Shown here one piece after another: positions 1 to 7,592 of a DNA stretch of 64,000 bases. Position 1 is the stretch's first letter. Every line of letters starts with the position of its first letter. This DNA comes from Flavobacterium sinopsychrotolerans. GTDB taxonomy: Bacteria; Bacteroidota; Bacteroidia; Flavobacteriales; Flavobacteriaceae. Under the pieces are notes generated by a model. It saw nothing but the letters and a program-made list of their open reading frames with translations, was not told the origin of the DNA and made no database searches. The DNA lies in the NCBI RefSeq assembly GCF_900110375.1, contig NZ_FODN01000001.1, forward strand, positions 1-64,000, written 5' to 3'. A program made the translations under genes and the position numbers.

Positions 1-540
1 CAGTTTTCCTTTGATGAGTATCGGCACTCGCAACCATTTGCGGATTAATCGCAAAGTCGTTGGGCATTTTACCTTTTGGTAAATTAGGTTCATCAACAAG
101 CAATGATCGACTTCGTCAAAGAAGGTCTTTAGGTCAATATCTACAATATAATTGTAGCCCTCGTGAATGTTTCCCAAGGCTTTACCTACCGCTTGGCGGG
201 CATTTTTGTTGGGTCGAAATCCGAAGCTGTTCACACTAAAATCCTTTTCAAATCTCGGCATCATCGCTTGCGATACGGCTTGTTGAAGCAGTCTGTCAAC
301 TACTGTTGGAATTCCCAAGAGTCGGAACTTTCCGCCTCCTTTTGGAATCTCTACGCCAAGAATGGGTTGCGGTAAGTAACGGTCATTTTTAATGCCTTCC
401 AGTAATGCAGACTTGTGTTCACGGAAATAATCCGCCAGTTGAGTGGTTTTTAAGCCATCAACGCCCGCACTGCCTTTGTTGACTTCTACTTGACGTAGCG
501 CCTTTTGGAGATTGTAAGGATGTGTTACTTGTGCAATCAT
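1..540 (-). CDS. group II intron reverse transcriptase/maturase (LtrA-like), N-terminal 180 residues, partial
   Basis: The minus-strand frame from the ATG at 538-540 stays open to the window edge. It encodes the N-terminal part of an intron reverse transcriptase. Visible are the RT0/RT1 region (KALRQVEVNKGSAGVDG near the start), PKGGGKFRLLGIPTVVDR, a QAVSQAMMPRFEKDFSVNSF stretch with GFRPNKNARQA after it, and IVDIDLKTFFDEVDH, whose IDL..FFD is RT domain 3 with a catalytic Asp. The YADD box and the maturase domain would lie outside the window. An in-frame TGA about 45 bases upstream leaves this ATG as the plausible start. The protein would reverse-transcribe and help splice its own intron RNA. 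Confidence 0.88.
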   Translation of the reverse strand, partial: MIAQVTHPYNLQKALRQVEVNKGSAGVDGLKTTQLADYFREHKSALLEGIKNDRYLPQPILGVEIPKGGGKFRLLGIPTVVDRLLQQAVSQAMMPRFEKDFSVNSFGFRPNKNARQAVGKALGNIHEGYNYIVDIDLKTFFDEVDHCLLMNLIYQKVKCPTTLRLIRKWLRVPILIKGKL

Positions 541-1066
541 ACTTGGTGTTTTAATCTGTCCCGAAACTTCGGGATTATTTCAGATTCTTGTTTAACCTGT
601 TCCGCTTTTCTAAGGCTATAACTTGCGTCATTCCGTTAGAAATTAAGAACCACTTGCGTTCAGTCCTTCCTTGTTTGTGAGTCCTATACCTTTCTGTTGG
701 TAACTCGTTACCCCAAGTACTATGACTTCTGCTGACTTCTTCACTTAACCACCCGTGGTTGTGAAGACCTCCCTCGGCAAGCACTTCCTCTTTCTGTCTA
801 TCCCCGAAGCATCTACTAACTAAACCTGTTGTCTCAAGGCTTCGCATTGCTGTGCATGCTTACCCATTTTTGTTAGCCTCGTATGCGCTTTGTGTTCCTC
901 AGTACAGACTTTTGCCGTTTGGCTTCCTTCACTGCATGGGTCGCCCCAAACCAGCTTGCCACGTGCTAATCGGCTCAATATAAATCAACAACTTGCCGAT
1001 AAGGGACTTGCACCCTCTAGATAAAATTCCTACTTTTGAGGAATTGGAAGTGCATGCAAGGCACAC
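1..1066 (-). mobile_element. group II intron, 5' part (3' end outside window)
   Basis: Read on the minus strand, this stretch has the layout of a bacterial group II intron: a GTGTG 5' end near 1066, a structured non-coding leader of about 525 bases with a GGTGCAAGTCCC motif near 1010, and then the reverse transcriptase starting at 540. A CCCGAA/TTCGGG hairpin lies just before the RT start. The 3' part (rest of the RT, domains V and VI) is beyond the left edge, so completeness cannot be judged. The 5' boundary is inferred from the GUGYG rule only, and the intron class is not assigned. Confidence 0.75.
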
Positions 1067-1081
1067 ACAGCAATTTGTCAA

Positions 1082-1093
1082 TATAGCGGGGTT
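1082..1093 (-). repeat. boundary motif copy 1 (AACCCCGCTATA, inverted)
   Basis: On the minus strand this reads AACCCCGCTATA. The same 12 bases occur in direct orientation at 2736-2747, and a variant (AAACCCGCTGTAG) is at 4518-4530. Copies 1 and 2 form an inverted pair bracketing the NmrA-like gene and the small exported protein. The group II intron ends about 16 bases to the left. The nature of the element is unknown. The remainder of 1094-1243 holds no gene that I can see. Confidence 0.5.
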
Positions 1094-1243
1094 TGGGTTT
1101 AATTTAAAGTTGGTTTTATACTTGCAAAGTCAGTGTTAAACCGAAAGTTTCGGCTCCCTCAATCCGCCACATCGCCAAGCTGAGAAACGCTATAGCCAAT
1201 ATTAAGTATGACACAACAATGATAAACATTTCACATCAATCGT

Positions 1244-2113
1244 ATGACAAAAGTTTTAATTACAGGGGCGACAGGAAATGTTGGGACAGAGGTGATAAAG
1301 TCATTGCAAAACATTGACCATCAACTTGACATTTATGCTGGCGTTAGAAACTCAAATGAAGACAGACGTAAATTATCCAATTACAAAGTAAATTTTTCAC
1401 GATTTGACTTTACCGATGTTGAGACATACAAAACCGCTTTGGACGGCTGTGAAATCCTTTTTTTATTACGACCGCCACAAATTTCAGAAGTAGAAAAATA
1501 TTTCAAACCTATCATTGACACTTGTAAAAAAAACGGAGTTAAACATATTGTATTCTTATCAGTTCAGGGCGTTGAGAAAAGTAAAATAATACCGCACCAC
1601 AAAATTGAGAAACTAATTGTTGACAGCAAAATACCTTATACGTTCCTACGACCTGCTTATTTTATGCAAAATTTTACTACTACTTTGCATAACGACTTAG
1701 TGAATAAAAAAAGAATTTATCTACCTGCTGGTAACGCAAAATTTACACTGGTTGACGTTCGTGACATTGGTGCAGTTTCTGCAACTATCTTGACAAACAT
1801 ATCAAAGCATATCAATAAATCGTATGAATTAACTTGTATAGTAAAGTTGACGTTTTTGGAAATGGCAAGAATATTAAGTGACATTTTAAGAATTGAAATT
1901 CAATATATATCGCCAAACCTTATAAGTTTCTTCCTGACAAAAAGAAAAGAAAAAATACCAACGATGTTTATTCTTGTGATGATTATGCTTCACTATTTCC
2001 CCCGATTTCAAAAAGAACCTGAGACTACTAACTGGGTGGAGAAAATCACCAATAGAAAACCAACAACATTTGAACAATTTATAAATGACAATAAAAATGC
2101 CCTTACCGAATGA
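1244..2113 (+). CDS. NmrA-like NAD(P)-binding oxidoreductase
   Basis: The 289-residue protein starts with a Rossmann nucleotide-binding motif, GATGNVG, at about residues 8-14. An aspartate (FDFTD) at about 57 and a long-chain structure typical of the NmrA/atypical short-chain dehydrogenase group follow. Such proteins bind NAD(P) and act either as quinone or azo reductases or as redox sensors, and the substrate here cannot be told. It stands alone, with about 130 bases of non-coding sequence before it and repeat sequence after it, and forms no operon. The start ATG at 1244 is the first in the frame next to the Rossmann strand. It sits in a row of single accessory genes separated by repeats, which suggests acquisition by transfer. 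Confidence 0.8.
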   Translation: MTKVLITGATGNVGTEVIKSLQNIDHQLDIYAGVRNSNEDRRKLSNYKVNFSRFDFTDVETYKTALDGCEILFLLRPPQISEVEKYFKPIIDTCKKNGVKHIVFLSVQGVEKSKIIPHHKIEKLIVDSKIPYTFLRPAYFMQNFTTTLHNDLVNKKRIYLPAGNAKFTLVDVRDIGAVSATILTNISKHINKSYELTCIVKLTFLEMARILSDILRIEIQYISPNLISFFLTKRKEKIPTMFILVMIMLHYFPRFQKEPETTNWVEKITNRKPTTFEQFINDNKNALTE

Positions 2114-2134
2114 CAATAAGGTCCCAATAGCCCA

Positions 2135-2180
2135 GATATTTACAATCGTTAGCGCAGTTTTGCAAACTGTGCCTTCAACG
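2135..2180 (+). repeat. intergenic repeat, GATAT..ACAATCG..GTTTTG family, copy 1
   Basis: The sequence has GATATTTACAATCG, then TTAGCGCAGTTTTGCAAACT and a GCAAAT end. Related copies are at 3389-3420 and 10324-10372. The three copies follow different genes. Function is unknown; it is probably a dispersed intergenic element. Confidence 0.5.
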
Positions 2181-2308
2181 AGAAGCAAATAGAATAATAG
2201 TCTAACTTTATGGCATTGCTTCATTCCTCGCATTGACTTAATCCCGATCGCTCACAAATAATTACAAAACAGCAAAAAAAGTACTAACCCATTAAACAAA
2301 CCAAACCG

Positions 2309-2737
2309 ATGAAATTATTACTTACCACCTTACTTGTAATATTCAACCTTACGGTATTCGCGCAATCGAATGCATTTGCCGGTGATTACAATCGCAACTT
2401 TAGCAAAGAAGGAGATCATTTAATCGAATATAAATTAAACTTACGTCAAGATGGAACATTCGTGTTTCATTCGTATTCTAAAATTAAAAACGGGTTTCCA
2501 CCTGAAGTAAATAAATACGGAAAAGGAAAATGGACTGCGAAAGACAACGTCATTACTTTCTCTTCCAACAAACAAGAAGATTTTGATGAAAAATACACGT
2601 TGGATTTCAACAATTCTAGGGCGAGATTTGTAACTAAAAATCCCAGAGATAAAAGTGACCGAATCATCAAGACAAAACTTACGTTTATTAGATCAGAAAT
2701 TCCCTGGATGCAAAGATTGGATGTTTTTAAAACATAA
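2309..2737 (+). CDS. small exported protein of unknown function
   Basis: This is a 142-residue protein with a clear signal peptide (hydrophobic residues 3-17, cleavage likely after VFAQ or SNAFA). The mature part has the alternating pattern of a small beta barrel: AGDYNRNF, LRQDGTFVF, GKGKWTAKDNVITFSS. This resembles lipocalin-like or NlpE-like domains in which a G-x-W turn follows a hairpin, but I do not recognise a specific family. It is expected in the periplasm or outside the cell. The stop codon lies within copy 2 of the boundary motif (AACCCCGCTATA, from 2736), so the gene ends exactly where the repeat begins. Confidence 0.65.
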   Translation: MKLLLTTLLVIFNLTVFAQSNAFAGDYNRNFSKEGDHLIEYKLNLRQDGTFVFHSYSKIKNGFPPEVNKYGKGKWTAKDNVITFSSNKQEDFDEKYTLDFNNSRARFVTKNPRDKSDRIIKTKLTFIRSEIPWMQRLDVFKT

Positions 2738-2769
2738 CCCCGCTATAGTACAAGAACGTCAGGCTGTAA
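2736..2769 (+). repeat. boundary motif copy 2
   Basis: AACCCCGCTATAG is followed by TACAAGAACGTCAGGCTGTAA. The third copy at 4518-4552 aligns along this whole length, with AGGCTGT as a shared end. The repeat begins at the stop codon of the preceding gene. Confidence 0.5.
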
Positions 2770-2805
2770 CGACGAAAACTGACAATCCGAAATGAACAAA
2801 AAATT

Positions 2806-3357
2806 ATGAAGAAAGAATTTCCAACAATAAAAACCGAAAGACTTTTACTGCGACAATTTGCAGATAGTGATCTTGAAAATGTTTTCAAAGGACTTTCACA
2901 TCCAGAAATTATTAAATATTACGGAGTGAGTTTTCAAACATTGGAAGCAACTAAAGAACAAATGGTTTTTTTCGCTGACCTTGAAAAAAACGATACAGGA
3001 ATTTGGTTTGCCGTTTGCTCGGCTGATAACAGTACATTTTATGGAGCGGGGGGATTAAATAATATGAGTAAAGAACATAAAAAAGCAGAAATCGGTTTTT
3101 GGTTAATTTCAAATTTTTGGGGACAGGGAATTATGAAAGAAGCACTGCCGCTAATTTGTAATTATGGATTTGACAATTTAGAACTTAACAGAATTGAAGG
3201 ATTTGTTGAGTCGGAAAATAAGAATTGTAAAAACGCAATGGCTAAACTTGACTTTCAATACGAAGGAACAATGAAAGACTGTGAAATTAAAAATGGCAAG
3301 TTTATAAGTCTTGACATTTATGCTAAATTAAAAGATAATTTAATAAAACCTGAGTAA
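2806..3357 (+). CDS. GNAT family N-acetyltransferase (RimJ/RimL type)
   Basis: The 183-residue protein has the layout of Acetyltransf_3 (RimJ/RimL-like) GNAT enzymes: an N-terminal TERLLLRQFADSD strand-turn, a GFWLISNFWGQGIMKEAL segment (about residues 103-120) with the acetyl-CoA-binding glycine turn, and LNRIEGFVESENKNCKNAMAK, in which NxxS/N-K positions resemble motif B. It should transfer acetyl from acetyl-CoA to an amine, which could be a protein N-terminus, an antibiotic or a small molecule. The acceptor is not predictable. It lies alone between repeats. Confidence 0.85.
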   Translation: MKKEFPTIKTERLLLRQFADSDLENVFKGLSHPEIIKYYGVSFQTLEATKEQMVFFADLEKNDTGIWFAVCSADNSTFYGAGGLNNMSKEHKKAEIGFWLISNFWGQGIMKEALPLICNYGFDNLELNRIEGFVESENKNCKNAMAKLDFQYEGTMKDCEIKNGKFISLDIYAKLKDNLIKPE

Positions 3358-3388
3358 GAAATCAAGTAAAAAAAGTCCCGATCGCTTA

Positions 3389-3420
3389 GATATACACAAT
3401 CGTTAGCGTAGTTTTGAAAC
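3389..3420 (+). repeat. intergenic repeat, GATAT..ACAATCG family, copy 2
   Basis: GATATACACAATCGTTAGCG and then TAGTTTTGAAAC match copy 1 at 2135 closely. It follows the GNAT gene. The rest of 3421-3701 has other repeat material (next entry) and no gene. Confidence 0.5.
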
Positions 3421-3505
3421 CAGCTCCCCCTGGCGCTCGTTTGCAACGAGTGCTAGTTTTAATTTAGAGCACAATCTTAGCGTTTGCAACGCGGGTATTT
3501 CCCCC

Positions 3506-3575
3506 GCTGGCGCGAGCGTCCCGCTCGTGAACACAAACAAAAGCAAATACATTATAAATTGCAATTGGCACGAGC
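3506..3575 (+). repeat. 70-bp intergenic repeat 'CGTCCCGCTCGTG', copy A
   Basis: GCTGGCGCGAGCGTCCCGCT, CGTGAACACAAACAAAAGCA and a CAATTGGCACGAGC end recur at 5646-5714 with only a few changes. The ends GCTCGTG and CACGAGC are inverted, so a transcript could form a long hairpin. Confidence 0.65.
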
Positions 3576-3701
3576 GGAGCGCTTGTACTTGAAAAATTAG
3601 TGAATACCCGAAAAATAAGGCTTCTTTAGTCCCCACCATCGGAAGAACGCGGAAACTTTAGTGGTCCGCTTAAAAAAAGTATTAAAATATAAATTATTAA
3701 A

Positions 3702-3815
3702 ATGAATAAAAAAACAGTACGGATTATTGGGATTATTGTAACAATAATTGTGATAGTTATATTTCTTGATTTTGCTTTAGGAGAATTTTTAACTGGCTGG
3801 AATAATGCAAAATAA
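3702..3815 (+). CDS. 37-residue single-span membrane peptide
   Basis: A short frame from ATG 3702 to TAA 3813 encodes MNKKTVR, a run of isoleucine and valine (about residues 8-24, IIGIIVTIIVIVIF) and a short polar tail LDFALGEFLTGWNNAK. The composition is that of a genuine small inner-membrane protein: lysines at the N-terminus, one 15-17 residue span, a conserved-looking FLTGWNN tail. An A-rich stretch precedes the start. It lies 50 bases before the DoxX-like gene and might be co-transcribed with it. Function is unknown. Confidence 0.5.
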   Translation: MNKKTVRIIGIIVTIIVIVIFLDFALGEFLTGWNNAK

Positions 3816-3865
3816 TTAATTCGCCCAGCCAGCGTGAGCAACAAGTTAAAAGAAAAAGACGAAGA

Positions 3866-4405
3866 ATGAAATTCGACAGAAAAGATAAAATAGAGATTTT
3901 TGAAAATGCAATTAGTTGGATTGTAGTATTTGCACTCTTTGTTTATGGTGGAGGTAAAATATTCCAATTTGATGGAGCTTCTGAAATCAACAAAACTGTT
4001 TCAGACTTGACTGGAATGGAATTGATGTGGGCTTTTTATGGGTACTCAAAATCATATGCAATAACTTTAGGACTTTTTGAAATAATTGGAGGAACATTAA
4101 TTTTGATAAAAAGAACTAGAATTATTGGTTGTTTGTTCACATCTACTATACTTGTAAATGTGATTTTACAAGACATCTATTTCGAAGTGCATCTTGGAGC
4201 TTTGAAAGCTGCTATTCTGTACCAAGTATTAATTCTAATGATTTTATGGTTAAATAAAGATAAAGTTATTCAAAGCATAAAGGCTTTAATCAATTTCAAT
4301 ACATCTCAACAACCAAAATATAAATTTATAATCAAATTAGGTATTGCTTTTATTTGTTTTGTACTATTAAGAATAACAGAATACTATCTAACAATTAAAT
4401 TGTAA
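3866..4405 (+). CDS. DoxX-like integral membrane protein
   Basis: The 179-residue protein has four or five predicted membrane segments, at about residues 14-33, 62-80, 88-105, 113-130 and 153-173. The pattern of YGGGKIFQFDGASEI in the first span, GLFEIIGGTLIL in the second and a lysine-arginine loop recalls DoxX/DoxD-like membrane proteins. Their roles vary and are poorly defined (redox or quinone-linked). The sequence is AT-rich, like that of its neighbours. The start at 3866 directly precedes MKFDRKDKIEIFE, a charged cytoplasmic N-terminus. The downstream 4406-4685 carries repeat copy 3 and no gene. Confidence 0.6.
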   Translation: MKFDRKDKIEIFENAISWIVVFALFVYGGGKIFQFDGASEINKTVSDLTGMELMWAFYGYSKSYAITLGLFEIIGGTLILIKRTRIIGCLFTSTILVNVILQDIYFEVHLGALKAAILYQVLILMILWLNKDKVIQSIKALINFNTSQQPKYKFIIKLGIAFICFVLLRITEYYLTIKL

Positions 4406-4517
4406 AGCCAATCGCCAAAAGCTACTACAACGGATTTAGACAAATTGACTTAATGGAAAGTTGGTTTTGAATTTGTGATGATTTCGAAAATCCAAAAATA
4501 AGGCTTAATTTAGTCCC

Positions 4518-4552
4518 AAACCCGCTGTAGTGCCGAGACGCGAGGCTGTGAA
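4518..4552 (+). repeat. boundary motif copy 3
   Basis: AAACCCGCTGTAG and then TGCCGAGACGCGAGGCTGTGAA match copy 2 at 2736-2769. About 105 bases later CAGACTGACGTTAGGTGC appears just before the next gene. The two together could be the ends of an insertion site. Confidence 0.45.
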
Positions 4553-4685
4553 AAAACTACTTCTAATTTAGAAAGTATTCGGAGGGCTGGCAAAGAAAAA
4601 TCTCGAATATGACAAGAATCTCAAGAGGTGGATTTTAGTTTTTTCACAGACTGACGTTAGGTGCTATTATAGAAGAACCTGCAAA

Positions 4686-5570
4686 ATGAAACAGACATTA
4701 ACAATATTGACTATTTTAATTTTTAACATTAGCCTATCTGGACAAACAACTTATGCCGGTTTTATTGACAAATATCCTATTGAATTTGTAACAGACATTT
4801 ATTCAGATGGAGATGCAAGAGCATTTTATGTTTACACAAAATTTGACGACCCAATTAGAATAAACGGAACTCTCAAAAATGGATTATTAAAGCTAACAGA
4901 AAAGAATGGCTCAAATAAAGATAGTGCGACTTTAATTTTTAAGGACTTTAATCCTAAAAGCAATAATATTGAAGGTGTTTGGAAAGATATAAGTTCAAAC
5001 AAAGAACTTAAAATAACTTTAACCAAATCTTTTGATATAGATTATGGAGATAGTCTTGAATGGAAAAATAGGGAATTATTACAACCGACTTCATTAAAGA
5101 ACAAATACTTTAAATTAATTATTAGTAAAGAAAAAAATATATTTTATGCAAGTGTAACAGGATTAAAAATATTTGAAAAAAAAACAGACAAACTCATTCA
5201 GCAAATAAATTTAGAATGCCAACTTTGGGGGTTAGACAACATAACTATTGACGATTATAACTTTGACGGCATTGCAGATTTTTCCGTCTTTGAGCAAAGT
5301 TATGCAGGACCAAATACTTCTAGTCTATATTTCCTATGCGACAGACAAACAAACAATTTCTTTGAAAGCGGGTTTAGTGGAACTTCATTAGAGTTTGATA
5401 GCAAAAACAAAAAAATTTATGAGCGCAATCAATGTTGTGCAGGAACTAGTGTAACAACAGCTGAATACAATGTCGTAAAGAACAAAATGGTGCTAATAAA
5501 AGAGCATTGTTTTAAATGGGATGAAAAAAAGCAACAATTAGTTGAACGAAAAATGAAGGACTGCCAATAA
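4686..5570 (+). CDS. exported XAC2610-like protein
   Basis: A signal peptide (residues 1-19, MKQTLTILTILIFNISLSGQ) is followed by two parts. About residues 20-115 are beta-rich (YPIEFVTDIYSDGDARAFYV, and later IEGVWKD). The C-terminal part contains DDYNFDGIADFSVFEQSYAG and then PNTSSLYFL. This D-x-N-x-D-G-x-x-D calcium-loop-like element followed by a GPN turn is the hallmark of XAC2610-related proteins. It is expected in the periplasm or outer envelope. Function is unknown in the family. It is a lone gene flanked by repeats. Confidence 0.65.
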   Translation: MKQTLTILTILIFNISLSGQTTYAGFIDKYPIEFVTDIYSDGDARAFYVYTKFDDPIRINGTLKNGLLKLTEKNGSNKDSATLIFKDFNPKSNNIEGVWKDISSNKELKITLTKSFDIDYGDSLEWKNRELLQPTSLKNKYFKLIISKEKNIFYASVTGLKIFEKKTDKLIQQINLECQLWGLDNITIDDYNFDGIADFSVFEQSYAGPNTSSLYFLCDRQTNNFFESGFSGTSLEFDSKNKKIYERNQCCAGTSVTTAEYNVVKNKMVLIKEHCFKWDEKKQQLVERKMKDCQ

Positions 5571-5645
5571 AAACAGCAGGTAACAGCAAGAGTTTCGTTG
5601 CGTGCGCAGCACGAGCAAGGAAACTCGTGTTGAACAAATCTAAAG

Positions 5646-5714
5646 GCTGGCGCAAGCGTCCCGCTCGTGAACACAAACAAAAGCAAATATATTATTATTG
5701 TAATTGGCACGAGC
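5646..5714 (+). repeat. 70-bp intergenic repeat, copy B
   Basis: This is the second copy of the element at 3506-3575. The gene-free gap 5571-5879 (309 bases) consists largely of this copy and the next repeat. Confidence 0.65.
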
Positions 5715-5759
5715 AGGCTAAAGAAACATCAAAATGATTTTAAGCTGAACCTTAACACC

Positions 5760-5822
5760 CCAGCTCTGCAAAGTATGGATAAGCCGTAATAACAAAATAT
5801 AATCATGATTGCTCTGGGAAGT
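5760..5822 (+). repeat. intergenic repeat 'CCAGCTCTGC', copy 1
   Basis: CCAGCTCTGCAAAGTATGGA, TAAGCCGTAATAACAAAATA and TAATCATGATTGCTCTG recur at 10178-10240 with about ten changes. Neither copy is inside a gene. Confidence 0.6.
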
Positions 5823-5879
5823 CTCTGACTTTGTAGTAAGAATTAAGTAAGTAAAACAATAATTCACCTTAAATAAATT

Positions 5880-6437
5880 ATGGTCAAACCAAAAACGTTA
5901 TGCGCAATAGGACTCGTTTTTTTCGTTACGAGTTATGTATTCTTTTCTCTTATTTCATTGAACACTCAAAAATATATTGATCTGGCGCATTGGTTTAATT
6001 TAATTGGAGCTGTGTTACTATTTTCTTTTAATAATGTATTTCCCAAGAACAAGATTAACACCGTAGCTTCTGTAATTACAACTCTAGGAATTATTGCTCA
6101 TATCGGACTTTGCACAATTGATTTTATTATGTGGAGTTTTGGTAATGATGCTATTGGCAGCGAAAAATTAAAAGAACAAATAAGTAATACACCATTAATC
6201 TTATACCCATTTATTATTGTTGGTCCGTCTTTACTTTTTATAGGTTTGGCTGCTCATGCGCTAAACTTCATCAAAACAAATCCTATAAGCGCTCTTATGG
6301 TAGTAATAGGCGGTCCTTTTGTTGGACTTTCCTACTTCATTTGGAATAATGGTTTTCTAATGTTAATCAGCTGTATGGTATTTGCTTCCGGATTAGCTTT
6401 ACTTCTATTTCGAGAAGAGGTAAAAACATGGCAATAA
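5880..6437 (+). CDS. membrane protein of unknown function
   Basis: The 185-residue protein has about five hydrophobic segments: residues 8-27, 38-52, 62-83, 107-128 and 135-175 (likely two spans). The strand-loop text shows no known motif. It is a lone gene preceded by an AT-rich leader. It runs towards the TAC operon, and the two are separated by repeats and a hairpin terminator at 6671-6710. I do not recognise a family. Confidence 0.6.
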   Translation: MVKPKTLCAIGLVFFVTSYVFFSLISLNTQKYIDLAHWFNLIGAVLLFSFNNVFPKNKINTVASVITTLGIIAHIGLCTIDFIMWSFGNDAIGSEKLKEQISNTPLILYPFIIVGPSLLFIGLAAHALNFIKTNPISALMVVIGGPFVGLSYFIWNNGFLMLISCMVFASGLALLLFREEVKTWQ

Positions 6438-6548
6438 TAAAAAGGGAAAAACACCGCTCTACGAAGTCTCCTGACACCGCTCTGCGAAGTCTCCTGACTT
6501 CGTACCCGATCGCTCGGAAATACACTAAATTTTATCGGTAACGCATTA

Positions 6549-6613
6549 CCGTCACTTCGAGTGATTTTAAACAGTAATGCGATAGCTTTACTATTTAAAA
6601 TTGTATCGAGAAG
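6549..6613 (+). repeat. 65-bp repeat, identical to 8413-8477
   Basis: It starts CCGTCACTTCGAGTG and ends TTGTATCGAGAAG. All 65 bases are the same as at 8413-8477. The CTTCGAG and TATCGAG/TTCTCGA parts are the usual core of dispersed flavobacterial intergenic repeats. The two perfect copies flank the TAC operon in the same orientation. Confidence 0.85.
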
Positions 6614-6670
6614 CCTTAATGCAATCACATTATGATCGCTCTGTCATAATTCATGAAGATTTATTTTAAA

Positions 6671-6710
6671 AAAAATGTCCCAAATATTTACAATAAATGG
6701 GACATTTTAT
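6671..6710 (-). terminator. hairpin terminator of the TAC operon (bidirectional)
   Basis: Arms AAAATGTCCCA (about 6672-6682) and TGGGACATTTT (6698-6708) enclose a 15-base loop. Read on the minus strand, the stem is followed by a long U-run, which suits termination of the operon ending at 6728. Confidence 0.75.
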
Positions 6711-6727
6711 ACTTTCTACTTTGAATT

Positions 6728-7183
6728 TTATTTACTTCCTTTTTCTAATAAATCATTAGGATTAATAACGGGCAGAATAAAATCGCTTAATACTGTTCCT
6801 TGGAAACGAGTCATTAAAATCCCTCTTGAAGTTGAATACGTTATAGAAGCCAATGCGTTTCCTAAAGCGGGATGAATAGTAATAGTTTCATCTTTTTCCA
6901 GAGTGGTAAGTTCCTCAATATTATCTACATAAAAAACATAGACAAAACTGAAATTCCCAACCGCTTCTTCAATGCTATCTTCATTACTTTTAGTCTCGAC
7001 ATGTACCGAAAAATCAGCTTTGACCAATTTGTCTTCAAGATTAAATCCCAACTCAAAATCAACATTGAAAGTATGACCGGCTACTTTTTCCTTTTCAAAA
7101 TCAAATGGGCTGTTGATTTGTCCTTTAATGATTTTGAAATCTACAATTTCTATTTTTTCGGGTTGCAAAATATTAGCTGACAT
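6728..7183 (-). CDS. SecB-like chaperone of a TAC module
   Basis: The 151-residue protein has the SecB fold signature: an N-terminal strand region (KIEIVDFKIIKGQ), the beta pattern FNVDFELGFNL...FSVHVETK, and a C-terminal helix and tail ALASITYSTSRGILMTRF with LPVINPNDLL. This matches the SecB ending in which an arginine-rich helix is followed by a P-x-N-F/P-x-x-L/Y tail. Housekeeping SecB is uncommon in Bacteroidota, whereas solitary SecB-like proteins that fold an unstable antitoxin define TAC systems. Its ATG overlaps the antitoxin stop by 11 bases, a coupling expected for an obligate partner. Role inferred from the family and position. Confidence 0.75.
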   Translation of the reverse strand: MSANILQPEKIEIVDFKIIKGQINSPFDFEKEKVAGHTFNVDFELGFNLEDKLVKADFSVHVETKSNEDSIEEAVGNFSFVYVFYVDNIEELTTLEKDETITIHPALGNALASITYSTSRGILMTRFQGTVLSDFILPVINPNDLLEKGSK

Positions 7184-7580
7184 TGGCTAATGGTGTTTTT
7201 GATTTAGTTTTAGATTTTTTCCACACATTAGTATACGCTACATCCGTGGTAGTTACATGTGCATTCTTATACACAGTTATATATCTTTTACCACCTATAG
7301 AAGTAGACACAGGCTTTCTATGGGGCACATGGATAATGGTATCACCCAATTCCGCTTCTAACTTTGCAAGCGAACGCAAAGTAAAATTATGTTCTCCCAC
7401 CAACCATTTATTCACTTCCGAAGGCCTTTTTGCTAATTTATCAGCTAAATCCTTTTGGCTAAATCCTTTTTCCTTTAATAGCTGATGTACGCGTACCACA
7501 ATATCAGCGTATAACCTGGCAAAGATTTTTGTTTCTTCGGGTGTTTCTGCTAAAATTCTTTGGGCTACTTTGCTTCTCAT
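7173..7580 (-). CDS. HTH antitoxin with C-terminal chaperone-dependence tail
   Basis: The 135-residue protein has a Cro/C1-type helix-turn-helix at about residues 38-78 (FSQKDLADKLAKRPSEVNKW and LRSLAKLEAELG). An N-terminal helical part rich in ETPEE..IFARLYAD precedes it. A 50-residue basic tail follows, with YITVYKNAHVTTTDVAYTNV then WKK. In TAC antitoxins such a tail (ChAD) makes the protein unstable until the SecB-like chaperone binds it, and aromatic residues are the known anchors. Here Y, Y and W are present. It is 12 bases after the toxin and overlaps the chaperone. It should bind and neutralise the toxin and repress the operon. Confidence 0.75.
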   Translation of the reverse strand: MRSKVAQRILAETPEETKIFARLYADIVVRVHQLLKEKGFSQKDLADKLAKRPSEVNKWLVGEHNFTLRSLAKLEAELGDTIIHVPHRKPVSTSIGGKRYITVYKNAHVTTTDVAYTNVWKKSKTKSKTPLANVS

Positions 7581-7592
7581 ATTTTGGGATTT

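Noticed and set aside
163..375. Plus-strand frame of 70 residues
   Set aside because: It lies antisense inside the intron reverse transcriptase, whose minus-strand protein has clear RT motifs.
575..847. Minus-strand frame of 90 residues
   Set aside because: It falls in the structured non-coding 5' part of the group II intron and has no recognisable domain.
1886..2233. Minus-strand frame of 115 residues
   Set aside because: It overlaps the NmrA-like gene in antisense and the following repeat.
3626..3967. Minus-strand frame of 113 residues
   Set aside because: It is antisense to the 37-residue peptide and the DoxX-like gene, and reads as low-complexity hydrophobic text.
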